Source: Burkholderiales bacterium (GTDB lineage: Bacteria > Pseudomonadota > Gammaproteobacteria > Burkholderiales > Burkholderiaceae_C). From it: DNA of 64,000 bases. The stretch lies in assembly GCA_016223165.1 (NCBI GenBank), contig JACRPO010000001.1:1-64000 (forward strand). The letters run 5' to 3'. Below, piece after piece: positions 28,017 through 36,389 of the stretch. The notes under the pieces are model-generated. The model searched no databases. It had not been told where the DNA came from and saw only the letters and a list, made by a program, of their open reading frames with translations. A program made the translations under genes and the position numbers. Position 1 is the stretch's first letter. Each line of letters begins with the position of its first letter.

Positions 28017-30579
28017 GCACCTCGGCGCCCTCGGGCACCGGTTCGAGCTCGCCGAAGCTGCGCAGGTCGATGCCTTCGCTCTTGAGCTGCAGCACGACGC
28101 GGGCGCTCTCGGCCGCGACGGCGGTGGCGGCCGCAGCCGGCGCGCTGGCCGGCGCTGCCGTCGCATCGAGCACCGCCTCGGCCGCGATGCGCCCGTGCTG
28201 CACCGCCACCGGCCACAGGCCGGCCGGCCCGCGCGTCGGCGGCTCGGCCACGTCGCCGACGGCGAAGATGGCGGGGTCGTCGGTGGCCATGCGCGCATCC
28301 ACCTTGACGCCGCGCCCCACCGCGAGCCCGGCCTCGCGCGCCAGCGAGATGTCGGGCTCGACGCCGGCGCAGGCGACGAAGATCTCGCCCTCGATGCGCC
28401 GGCTGTCCTCGAGCTGCATGGCCTTGATGCGCCCGCCTTCGATCTCGAAGTGCGCCAGCCGCGCCTCGGTGAGCACGTTGATGCCGCTGTTTTCGAGGAA
28501 GCTCGCGAGGCGCTGCGCGCCTTCGGCGTCGAGCTGGCGGTCCATCAGGCGCGGGCCGCGGTGCACGAGCGTCACTTCGAGGCCGAGGTGATGCAGCGCT
28601 TCGGCCGCCTCGACGCCGAGCACGCCGCCGCCGACGACCACGGCGCGCCGCGAGCGCGCCTCCTGCACGGCGGCGCGGATGGACTGCGCATGCGCGGCGC
28701 TGCGGAGCACAAAGGCGTTGCTGCACTCCTTGTAGTGCGGCGAGGGCGCGGCGGCGCGCGCGCCGGTGGCGAGCACCAGGCGGTCGTAGGGCAGCGACTC
28801 GCCGGTGCCCAGCTGCACGGTGCGCTCGTCGCGCCGGATGGCCACGGCGACCGTGTTCAGCCACACGTTGATGCGGTGCTCGGCATACCAGCTGTCGGGC
28901 AGCAGGACCATGCCCTGCATCGCCTGCCGGTTGTAGACGACGCGGCCGAGCGCCATGCGGTTGTAGAAGTGGTGCGGCTCGGCGGAGACCACGTCGATGG
29001 CGATCGAGGGGCTCGCGTCGCGCAGCGCCTCGGCCACCGTCATGCCGGCGACGCCGTTGCCGATGATGACGACGCGCCTGATGCCGGCCTCGAGCGCGCG
29101 GTCCACCTTCGGCACGGCCGGCTCGGCGCCGGCGCGCGGCGGCACGCTGCGCGCGTCGCAGTCGATGGTGAGCGGACCGCGGGTCGTGCCGTTCATGCGC
29201 GCGCAGCAGGCCAGGCGCGCGCGGCCGCTGAGGCCCAGGCGCTTGAGCGTCGCGGCCTCGTCGGCACCCGGCTCGTCCAGGTTCTCGTGGCCCTCGACGA
29301 TGCCCACCGGATCCGCGCCGCACAGGCCCGAGCGGCAGCCGAACTCGATGGGCACGCCGGCCGCCTCCATCGACTCGAGCAGCGTCTTGTCGTTGGCCGC
29401 GGTGAATCGCTTGCCCGAGCGTCGCTCCAGGATCTCGACGGCGCCGCTGCGTGTCGCCGCGCCGGCGCTGCCGCCGGCCTTCAGGCGGCTGTCGTCGATG
29501 CGCACCGCATCGCCGCGCTCCAGCGCCTGGTAGGCGCGCTCGCCGGCGAGCGAGGCGCGCCACACGGCCCAGACGATGGGCAGGCCGATGAGGCGGCTGG
29601 CCACCACCAGCCACTCGGGCGCCGGCGGCAACGCGGCGGCGGCGGCCACGCCGCCCACGAGCACGGGGCCTGCCCACACGTAGTAGAGCAGCAGCGCGGC
29701 GGCGCCGAAGACGCTCGCCATGCGATAGGTGCTCGTGGCGAAGAGCGCGCGCAGCCCGAGGAACAGCCCCGCCGCGACGCACATGCCGGCCGCCAGCGCC
29801 AGGAGGTAGGGCCCGAGGCCACCCTGCTGCAGGACGCCGCCGAGCACGTAGTAGCCGACGATGAGCCCCGGCAGCATGGCCATGAACCACAGCCGCTGCG
29901 TCGCGTGGCGAGCGTCGTTGTCGGCGAGGTCGCCGTGGATGGCGGCGCGCGGGTTGAAGTCGATGCAGTTCTTCTGGCAGCCCACGCAGGTGGGGCAGTA
30001 GCCGTTGCGCACCACGAACACCGGCGCCTGCCCGTGGCTGCGCTGCACGGGTGCCAGCGGGCAGAAGGTGCCGCACCAGCCGCTGCGGCCCTTGAAGACG
30101 AGGCCGCCGGCGAGCGCCAGCACGAGTGCCGCGGCGCACATGGCGCCCGTGGCCCAGCCCGCGCCGTTGAGCAGTGGCCGGCGCAGCGCCACCATCGCCA
30201 CCAGCAGCGCCACGGCGACGAGGTAGGACCAGTAGCGCGCCGAAGCCGGCAGCGCCCGCTTCACCTCCACCCCGAGCTGGCGCGGCAGCTGGTTGACGAA
30301 GGCCATCGGGCACACCTGCCGCCACAGCCCGGGCGCGACGGCCCACAGCCCCGGCAGGCAGGGCACGGCCACGGTCCAGAAGAGCGCGAGGCCGAGCGCA
30401 GGTTTGAGGAACAGCAGCGCGATCTCGCCCAGCGCCAGCGCCAGCACCGTCACGCGCAGCGCCAGCCACAGTGCATCCGAGCCTTGCCGGGGCCGCTGCG
30501 TGTAGTTGGCGAAGAGGACCGCCGGGTTGGCGGTGCTGGCGGTGCGATAGGCGGCAAAGCCCGCGGTGCCTGTGCTCAT
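27826..30579 (-). CDS. Membrane ferredoxin / [2Fe-2S] / FAD-oxidoreductase fusion protein
   Basis: A 917-residue multidomain redox protein. Residues about 30-345 form a NapH-like polytopic membrane module with C90, C169 and C173 near CGTFCP, and a [4Fe-4S] motif CPTCVGCQKNC (C195, C198, C201, C205). Residues about 380-475 are a ferredoxin-like [2Fe-2S] domain with C415, C420 and C458/C459; the usual third Cys position is D423. Residues about 500-810 are a pyridine-nucleotide/FAD oxidoreductase (GNGVAG near 507, LATGARA, GGGVLGVEAAE, FAVGDVAEP). It could move electrons from NAD(P)H to or from the membrane. It follows a cyclic-nucleotide-binding gene by 19 bp. Confidence 0.85.
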   Translation of the reverse strand: MSTGTAGFAAYRTASTANPAVLFANYTQRPRQGSDALWLALRVTVLALALGEIALLFLKPALGLALFWTVAVPCLPGLWAVAPGLWRQVCPMAFVNQLPRQLGVEVKRALPASARYWSYLVAVALLVAMVALRRPLLNGAGWATGAMCAAALVLALAGGLVFKGRSGWCGTFCPLAPVQRSHGQAPVFVVRNGYCPTCVGCQKNCIDFNPRAAIHGDLADNDARHATQRLWFMAMLPGLIVGYYVLGGVLQQGGLGPYLLALAAGMCVAAGLFLGLRALFATSTYRMASVFGAAALLLYYVWAGPVLVGGVAAAAALPPAPEWLVVASRLIGLPIVWAVWRASLAGERAYQALERGDAVRIDDSRLKAGGSAGAATRSGAVEILERRSGKRFTAANDKTLLESMEAAGVPIEFGCRSGLCGADPVGIVEGHENLDEPGADEAATLKRLGLSGRARLACCARMNGTTRGPLTIDCDARSVPPRAGAEPAVPKVDRALEAGIRRVVIIGNGVAGMTVAEALRDASPSIAIDVVSAEPHHFYNRMALGRVVYNRQAMQGMVLLPDSWYAEHRINVWLNTVAVAIRRDERTVQLGTGESLPYDRLVLATGARAAAPSPHYKECSNAFVLRSAAHAQSIRAAVQEARSRRAVVVGGGVLGVEAAEALHHLGLEVTLVHRGPRLMDRQLDAEGAQRLASFLENSGINVLTEARLAHFEIEGGRIKAMQLEDSRRIEGEIFVACAGVEPDISLAREAGLAVGRGVKVDARMATDDPAIFAVGDVAEPPTRGPAGLWPVAVQHGRIAAEAVLDATAAPASAPAAAATAVAAESARVVLQLKSEGIDLRSFGELEPVPEGAEVLTADASAVEWWRLVLQEGRVLAAVYVGPPGTAQALTRVLQGGADLAPCVAALRQRQLDLSAAG

Positions 30580-30598
30580 CGCAAGCGTCGGCGTTCCA

Positions 30599-31066
30599 TC
30601 AGGTCTTGGACTCGGCGCGGCGCAGCCGCTGGCTCAGGACGCGCCCGAGGTCGAGCAGCAACTCGCGGGCGATGCGCGGGTGCCATGCCGCCAGGCGCTC
30701 GAAGGCGGCAAAGGGCAGGCTCAGCAGGTCGACGGCATCGTCGGCCCACAACGTGGCCGAGCGCGGCTTGCCGTCGAAGAAGGCGAGCTCGCCGAACACG
30801 GTGCCGGGCCCCATGGGTGCGGTGGCCGCCCGCTTCTTGCCGACGGCCAGCTCGCCGCGCACGTGGCCGGCACGGATGATGTAGATGGCGCGGCCGCTCT
30901 CGCCGGCCTGCACGATGCGCTCACCGGGCGCAAAGCGCAGCGGCTCGGCAAAGCTGACGAAGGTGTCCCACTCGGCATTGGACAGGCCGCGCAGGATGAC
31001 GCTCTCGTCGGCCTGCGGCAAGGCGCCGCCGGGCTGCTCGTAGTTGAAGAGGTCGGGTTTGGCCAC
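30599..31066 (-). CDS. Cyclic-nucleotide-binding domain protein (no HTH)
   Basis: A 155-residue single-domain protein of the Crp/cAMP-binding fold. The core phosphate-binding-cassette segment is GPGTVFGELAFFDGKPRSATLWA (about 90-112), with preceding FAPGERIVQAGESGRAIYII. There is no helix-turn-helix, so it is not a transcription factor by itself; it may regulate its partner. GTG 31066 is chosen, giving the N-terminal AKPDLFNYEQPGG. The 31-residue N-terminal part before the domain is unassigned. It precedes the redox fusion gene by 19 bp. Confidence 0.78.
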   Translation of the reverse strand: MAKPDLFNYEQPGGALPQADESVILRGLSNAEWDTFVSFAEPLRFAPGERIVQAGESGRAIYIIRAGHVRGELAVGKKRAATAPMGPGTVFGELAFFDGKPRSATLWADDAVDLLSLPFAAFERLAAWHPRIARELLLDLGRVLSQRLRRAESKT

Positions 31067-31257
31067 GGTCGGGGGTAGGGAGTGGGCCGCAAGATAGCAC
31101 CGGCGGTGACTCGAGCGAAGGGGTGGAGAACCCGCGGGCGGGGCGGTGCGAATCGCGCGACCTGCGACCTGTGAATCGGACCGGCGGAGTGCGGCGCGTT
31201 GCCGTCGTTCGCTTGGCACGGCGGTACGCACGCGCCGTGCGGGCGTACGCCGTGGCG

Positions 31258-31627
31258 GGGCGCGGGGTGCGGGGGGCGCGGTCACCGGTCGCCGCTCGCG
31301 GGGCACCGACTCTTGGCTGCGAGCAGCACCTCTTCAACACCGCTTCGACTTGCCACCCGGGAGGCGACCGCGAATCCTCCCTGCGTCCGCGCCCCCCACA
31401 CCCCACGCCCTGCCACCACGGGGAGCATGCCACCGGTGGTGCGCCACCTTCGGTGCCGCAGGCTGATGCCGGTGCCCGCGGGCGCAGGCACTTGTTCGCG
31501 GTCGGACGGACGTTTGCAGGGCACGACGGTGTTGATGAGGAAGCGGTGGCAGCCTCGAGTCGGTCGCCCGCGATGGGCCTGCGAACGCGGGCACCGGCAG
31601 CGGCCTGCCGCCACCGTGGTGGCACGC
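31258..31627. repeat. Gene-free region with two long inverted repeats
   Basis: 31067-31688 has no supportable gene. A 23-bp arm at 31258-31280 matches the reverse complement of 31388-31410 with two mismatches. A second pair, TGCCGGTGCCCGCG at 31467-31480 and its exact complement at 31586-31599, extends imperfectly outward (about 31425-31480 versus 31586-31627), sharing GCATGCCACC/GGTGG-type blocks. It may be a degenerate mobile element or a structured RNA. A similar GCGTGCCACC block occurs near 147-158. Confidence 0.5.
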
Positions 31628-31688
31628 AACACCGCCGTTCGCGAACGACCGCAACGCGCCGCCACGAGGCTGTCGTTTCACTTCATCA

Positions 31689-33482
31689 TCAGACTTCCAC
31701 GCGCGGCCTGAAAGCCTCGGCGGGAATGGCGCAGCCCAGGCGCTGCGCCCATTGCCGGTACTCGGCTTCGTCGCCGTGGCCCTCGAAGAGCGGGTGCCAC
31801 AGGAACAGGCGCGCGTAGATCGCGCAAAGCAGGTCCGGCCTGGCCTGCAGGGCCGGGTCGGCGGCCAGCTCGCGCTTGATCGTGCCGATGCTCTCGCGCG
31901 CCGCGGCCATGCGCAGACCGCCGTCGCGCGCGCTGTCGAAGACGAGGCTGTCGGCGCCGCTGCCGCCGGCGCGGCGGGCCCAGCCTGCGGCGGGGCGGCC
32001 CGCCAGATCGGGCAAGCGCGGCTCGCCGTGGCGCGCGAAGCTGCTCCAGGCCGTGCCCATGGCCTCGGCCAGCGCCTGGCGGCTGGCGCGGTTGAAGGGC
32101 GTGGCGACGGTGAAGGGATCGAAGGCCTCGCACGGATCATGGAACGCGAAGGGCATCTCCATCGCGTGCGCAGCGCCCAGCAGCAGGTCGGGGCGCACGA
32201 AAGGGATGGCCGGTGCTTCGTCCCAGTCGAAGCGGTAGGTCCACAGGTCGCGGTGGCCGCCGGCGAGCATGGCGTCGGCCATCGCGTCCACGTGCAGGGC
32301 GCGCCAGGCGCGCGACTGGTAGCGCGACTCGGCCAGGTAGGCGGGGCGGTCGTGCAGCAGCGGCAGCTTGCCGCCGAGCAGGCGGCTGTGCTCGGGCTTG
32401 TCGGCGAGGAAGGTGCGCACCTCGTCGCGGTTGCTGCCGAGGATCACCGGCATGCGGTTCCAGGGCCCGCTGGCAAAGACCTCGGCCAGCGGCGCGAGGG
32501 GCAGCACGACGCCGTCGCGCGTCGGGCGCGGCGCGAGGTAGATGCCGACGCTGCCCGGCGCGTAGGGCGCAAGCAGCTGCGCCGGGGTCAGCGAGCGCAG
32601 AAAGGCGGCCACCTCCGATGCGCGTGCGCCCGCCAGCGCGGCGTGCGCCGCGGCCGCGTCGGGGCTGCGGCTCGCCGCGGCCCACAGCCGCGCGGTGATG
32701 TCGAAGGTCGTGCACTGGCGGCTGGCCAGCGGCGAGGCGCTGCGATGCACCGCGGCCTCGACGGAGAAGGTCTCGGCCACCGGCGACTGCGCGACGGCGC
32801 GGTGGAACAGGCCGGCGGCCAACGGGCTGGCCAGCAGCGTGAGCACCGCCTGGCCGCCGGCCGACTCGCCGAAGACCGTCACGCAGCCGGCGTCGCCGCC
32901 GAACGCGGCGATGTTGTCGCGCACCCAGCGCAGGGCCGCGATCTGGTCCAGCGTGCCGAAGTTGCCCGAGCGCTCCTCGGGCGTGGCGCCGTCGGCCTCG
33001 GCGAGCGCCGGGTGCGTGAACCAGCCCAGCACGCCCAGGCGGTAGTTGACGGTCACGACGACGACGTCGTCGTGCAGCGCCAGCTTGCGCGCCGCGTCGT
33101 AGAGGGCCGAAGTGCCCACGGCGTAGCCGCCGCCGTGCACCCACACCATCACCGGGCGCGGTGGCCGCGATTCGGCGGTGGGGGGCGGCGCGAAGACGTT
33201 CAGGCTCAGGCAGTCCTCGTCGCCGACGAGCTGTCCGTAGGTCTTCGGCGGCAGGCCCGACAGCAGCCCCGCCACCTGCGGCGCCATCGGCCCGTGCGCG
33301 AGCGCCTCGGCCACGCCCTGCCAGGGTGCCGGCGGCTGCGGCGCGCGCCAGCGCCGCTCGCCGGTGGGCGGCTGCGCATAGCGCAGGCCGCGCCAGGCGA
33401 GCGTGCCGTCGCTTTCGCGGCTGCCGACGACTTCGCCGCCGGCAAGGCGGCGCCGGGTGGCGGGATCGGGCGAGTGGGTCAT
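31689..33482 (-). CDS. Carboxylesterase, type B
   Basis: A 597-residue serine hydrolase of the cholinesterase/type-B carboxylesterase family. The oxyanion hole is HGGGY (116-120). The nucleophile is S207 in GESAGG. A Glu or Asp from SNRDEVRTF and the His of GAAHAMEMPF complete the triad. No signal peptide, so probably cytoplasmic. It is the most distal gene of a co-directed cluster with an SDR, Liv transporter and aldehyde dehydrogenase; it would release an alcohol from an imported ester. Start ATG 33482, 50 bp after the SDR stop. Confidence 0.88.
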   Translation of the reverse strand: MTHSPDPATRRRLAGGEVVGSRESDGTLAWRGLRYAQPPTGERRWRAPQPPAPWQGVAEALAHGPMAPQVAGLLSGLPPKTYGQLVGDEDCLSLNVFAPPPTAESRPPRPVMVWVHGGGYAVGTSALYDAARKLALHDDVVVVTVNYRLGVLGWFTHPALAEADGATPEERSGNFGTLDQIAALRWVRDNIAAFGGDAGCVTVFGESAGGQAVLTLLASPLAAGLFHRAVAQSPVAETFSVEAAVHRSASPLASRQCTTFDITARLWAAASRSPDAAAAHAALAGARASEVAAFLRSLTPAQLLAPYAPGSVGIYLAPRPTRDGVVLPLAPLAEVFASGPWNRMPVILGSNRDEVRTFLADKPEHSRLLGGKLPLLHDRPAYLAESRYQSRAWRALHVDAMADAMLAGGHRDLWTYRFDWDEAPAIPFVRPDLLLGAAHAMEMPFAFHDPCEAFDPFTVATPFNRASRQALAEAMGTAWSSFARHGEPRLPDLAGRPAAGWARRAGGSGADSLVFDSARDGGLRMAAARESIGTIKRELAADPALQARPDLLCAIYARLFLWHPLFEGHGDEAEYRQWAQRLGCAIPAEAFRPRVEV

Positions 33483-33532
33483 GGTCGAGGACGATGCTCG
33501 GAGGGAGGGATCGGTTTGTAGCTCAGATGGGC

Positions 33533-34300
33533 TCAGACATAGGTCGACGCGAGCCCGCCATCGACCGGCAGGTTGATGCCGCTCACCCAGCGCGCCGCGT
33601 CGCTGCACAGGAAGGCCACCACCGGCGCGACCTCGTCGCTGAAGGCCGGGCGCTTCATGCGGTGCGCGTCGGCCTGCACGCGCTCGGGGCCGAGCATCTG
33701 CACGAAGTCACCGAGGATGGGCGTGAACACCGGCCCCGGCGCGACGCAGTTCATGCGCACGCCGCGGCCGAGGAAGAGCTTCTGCGACTGCGTCAGCGTC
33801 CAGACGATCAGCGCTTCCTTGAAGTACTGGTAGCAGCTGGCCTGCGACACCGGATGCTTCGCCAGCCAGGCGAGGCCGGCCTCGAAGCCGGGCGTCTCGG
33901 CCAGCGCCTTGTGCAGCTGCACGCGTGCCGGCCACTCGGCGCCGAGGATGGAGGAGATGTTGACGATGCTGCCGCCCTCGGGCATGCGCGCGGCCAGCTT
34001 CAGCGCCAGGTGGCGCAGGCCGAGGTAGTTCACGCGGGCCACCGTCTCCGCGGGCGCGGTGCCCGGCACGCCGGCGATGTTGGCCAGCGCGTCGATGTGC
34101 TCGGGCAGCTGGCGCAGCGCGTCGTCGATGCTCGCCTCCTGTGCGAGATCGGCCTTGACGAAGCCGTCCAGCGTCAGCATCGGGTCGTTGCGGTCGACGC
34201 CGATGACACGCGCGCCCTGCCCGCGCAGGAGCTTGGCCGTGTCGGTGCCGATGCCCGAGCTGACGCCGGTGATGACGATGGTCTTGCCGTGGAAGGTCAT
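33533..34300 (-). CDS. SDR oxidoreductase, coniferyl-alcohol-dehydrogenase-like
   Basis: A 255-residue short-chain dehydrogenase. The Rossmann motif is TGVSSGIG (11-18), catalytic Ser is in NISSILG (116-117), and Y157 and K161 lie in YQYFK. The overall pattern is that of CalA-type coniferyl-alcohol dehydrogenases, which oxidise aromatic allylic alcohols to aldehydes with NAD(P)+. Its ATG overlaps the stop of livM (TCAT at 34297-34300). Together with the aldehyde dehydrogenase of the same cluster it would give acid from alcohol. Confidence 0.82.
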   Translation of the reverse strand: MTFHGKTIVITGVSSGIGTDTAKLLRGQGARVIGVDRNDPMLTLDGFVKADLAQEASIDDALRQLPEHIDALANIAGVPGTAPAETVARVNYLGLRHLALKLAARMPEGGSIVNISSILGAEWPARVQLHKALAETPGFEAGLAWLAKHPVSQASCYQYFKEALIVWTLTQSQKLFLGRGVRMNCVAPGPVFTPILGDFVQMLGPERVQADAHRMKRPAFSDEVAPVVAFLCSDAARWVSGINLPVDGGLASTYV

Positions 34301-35397
34301 GACAGGGAACTCCTGGTCGAGGGGTTGGGGGCGGCGGTCGGGAGGGCGGCCGGCGGCGAAGGGATCTCGCGTGCTGCTGCGCGGCGGTCGGGTTGCCCAT
34401 GCGGCGCGTTCTGCGCATGCGGCGGGTGCGGCGGGTGCGGTGTGCGCCACTCCTGCCACGCACCCACCAGCCCCTGCGGCAGCCACAGCGCGAACGCCGC
34501 CGCCACCGCGCCGAGGCCGCCCAGGTACCAGGCACCGAAGTCGCCGGCCAGCTCCTGCAGCGCGAACAGCAGCAGCGCGCCGACCAGCGGCCCGGCGGTG
34601 CTGCGCAGGCCGCCGACGAGCACCATGAACAGCATCAGCACCGACCATTGCACGCCGAAGTTCGTGCGCGGCAGGAAGGTGATGGCGCTGGCCAGCCACG
34701 CCACGCCGGCCAGCGCCGAGCCGAGCGCGGCGAGCGTGAAGATGGCGCGCTTGGTGCGCATGACGCGCACGCCCAGCGACGCCGCGGCCTCTTCGTCCTC
34801 GCCGATGGCGCGCGTGGCGCTGCCCACGGGGCTGACGAGCAGCACGTGCACGGCGGCCAGCATCAGCGCCAGCGCCGCCAGCGCGAAGCCGTAGCCGAGG
34901 TTGCGCCGCAGCTCGGGCGGCACCGCGTTCAGCGCCAGCAGCGAGGTGCCCGTCTCGCCCTGCACGAGCGGGTCGAGCATCACGGCGATGCGGATCACCT
35001 CCGCCAGCACCCAGGTGGCGATGGCGAACTCGCCCTCCTTCAGGCGCAGCACGTAGAACGACAGCAGCCACGCCGCCGCCGCGGCGCCCAGCGCCCCGGC
35101 CACCAGCGCCGGCCAGACCGCGAGGCCGCCCTCGACGAGCCTGAGCGCGAAGTAGCCGCCGAGGCCGAACCACGCCTGCTGCCCCACCGAGACAAGGCCG
35201 GCGTGCCCGGCCATCAGCCCCCACATCGCGGCCAGCAGCATGTAGATGGCGAGCGTCGTGAGCTTGTCCACCATCGAGGCGCCGGCGAAGGCCGGCAATG
35301 CCGCGAGTACCCCGAGCAGGGCCAGCACCGCCCACGTTCGCGGCGCTGCGAACACGGCCCGCAGGCGCGGCGAGGCGAGGAGCGGGCGCGGCTTCAC
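34297..35397 (-). CDS. livM: Liv-type ABC transporter permease (LivM)
   Basis: A 366-residue inner-membrane permease with about nine or ten hydrophobic helices, the LivM-type segment YMLLAAMWGLMAGHAGLVSVG near 48-68, and the coupling region GEDEEAAASLGV near 215. The last 50 residues form a Pro/His/Ala-rich soluble tail not usual for the family. The start is GTG 35397, overlapping the livH stop as GTGA, with GGGAG 7 nt upstream. It pairs with LivH in the importer. Confidence 0.92.
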   Translation of the reverse strand: MKPRPLLASPRLRAVFAAPRTWAVLALLGVLAALPAFAGASMVDKLTTLAIYMLLAAMWGLMAGHAGLVSVGQQAWFGLGGYFALRLVEGGLAVWPALVAGALGAAAAAWLLSFYVLRLKEGEFAIATWVLAEVIRIAVMLDPLVQGETGTSLLALNAVPPELRRNLGYGFALAALALMLAAVHVLLVSPVGSATRAIGEDEEAAASLGVRVMRTKRAIFTLAALGSALAGVAWLASAITFLPRTNFGVQWSVLMLFMVLVGGLRSTAGPLVGALLLFALQELAGDFGAWYLGGLGAVAAAFALWLPQGLVGAWQEWRTPHPPHPPHAQNAPHGQPDRRAAAREIPSPPAALPTAAPNPSTRSSLS

Positions 35398-36389
35398 GGC
35401 TGCACTCCCTGGCGCGGCGCCGGCGCGCCGGCGCCGCGCGGGGCCCGCCACGTCAGCCGCTTCGGCCACGCCAGCCAAGCCAACGACGGCAACCACGCCG
35501 GCCAGGCGCCGCGGCCGAGCCCATGGCGGTATTGCAGCCACAGCCGCGCCCCCAGCACGGCCAGGAAGAGCAGATGACCGCCGAGCTGAAAGCCGTGCGG
35601 CGAGATCAGCGCCCCGAGGCTTTGCGCCACGCCCAGCAGCACGCCGCCCACGAGCGTGCCCCACAGCGACCCGATGCCGCCGATCACCACCGCCTCGAAG
35701 GCCTGGATGAGCAGGAGCGGCCCGCCGTAGGGCTCCACCGTCGCGCGCATCGCCAGCAGCACGCCGGCCAGCGCCGCCAGTGCCACGGCGATGGCCGCGG
35801 CGGCGCGGTGCACGCGGGCGGCGTCGATGCCGCAAAGCGCCGCCGCTTCGGGGTCGGAGGCGGCGGCGCGGATGGCACGGCCCAGCCGCGTGCAGGCCAG
35901 CAGCGCCTGCAATCCGGCCAGCACGACCACGGCGAGCACGAAGGTCAGCACGGGGAGCTGGCCCACGGTGAGGCCGCCGGCGAAGTCACCCGGCAACGTC
36001 CAGCTCGCCCAGGCGAACGGCCCCAGCGCGTCGGCGAGCGAGCGCGCCTCGGAGCCGAAGCCGCCATAGAGCGCGTTCTGCACCAGCGTGCCGAGGCCGA
36101 AGGTCACCAGCAGCGGCAGCAGCAGGCCGGCGCGCAGGGTGCGCGCGAGCACGAAGCGCTGCAGCAGCGCGCCCACGAGCGCCATCGCCGGTAGCACCAC
36201 GGCCACCGCCGCCCACGGCGACCAGCCGGCCTGCGCCACGAGCGCCAGCACGCCGAAGGCACCGGCCATGGCCAGGTCGCCATGCGCGAGGTTGATGATG
36301 CGCATGACGCCGAACATCAGCGACAGCCCCGCCGCCAGCACCGCGTAGTAGCCGCCGAGCAGCACGCCTTGCACGAGCGCGTCGGTCAC
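35394..36389 (-). CDS. livH: Liv-type ABC transporter permease (LivH)
   Basis: A 331-residue permease with about eight transmembrane helices. It begins with the LivH signature GVLLGGYYAVLAAGLSLMFGV and contains the cytoplasmic coupling stretch AIRAAASDPEAAALCGID. A C-terminal tail of Trp/Pro/Arg-rich sequence follows the last helix. The start is GTG 36389 with GGAGG 7 nt upstream, overlapping the livF stop (GTGA). Works with LivM, LivF, LivG and LivK. Confidence 0.92.
   Translation of the reverse strand: MTDALVQGVLLGGYYAVLAAGLSLMFGVMRIINLAHGDLAMAGAFGVLALVAQAGWSPWAAVAVVLPAMALVGALLQRFVLARTLRAGLLLPLLVTFGLGTLVQNALYGGFGSEARSLADALGPFAWASWTLPGDFAGGLTVGQLPVLTFVLAVVVLAGLQALLACTRLGRAIRAAASDPEAAALCGIDAARVHRAAAAIAVALAALAGVLLAMRATVEPYGGPLLLIQAFEAVVIGGIGSLWGTLVGGVLLGVAQSLGALISPHGFQLGGHLLFLAVLGARLWLQYRHGLGRGAWPAWLPSLAWLAWPKRLTWRAPRGAGAPAPRQGVQP

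Noticed and set aside
31146..31711. Possible short genes in the gene-free region
   Set aside because: Several overlapping frames exist on both strands, but none has a ribosome binding site, recognised domain or non-shadow composition.
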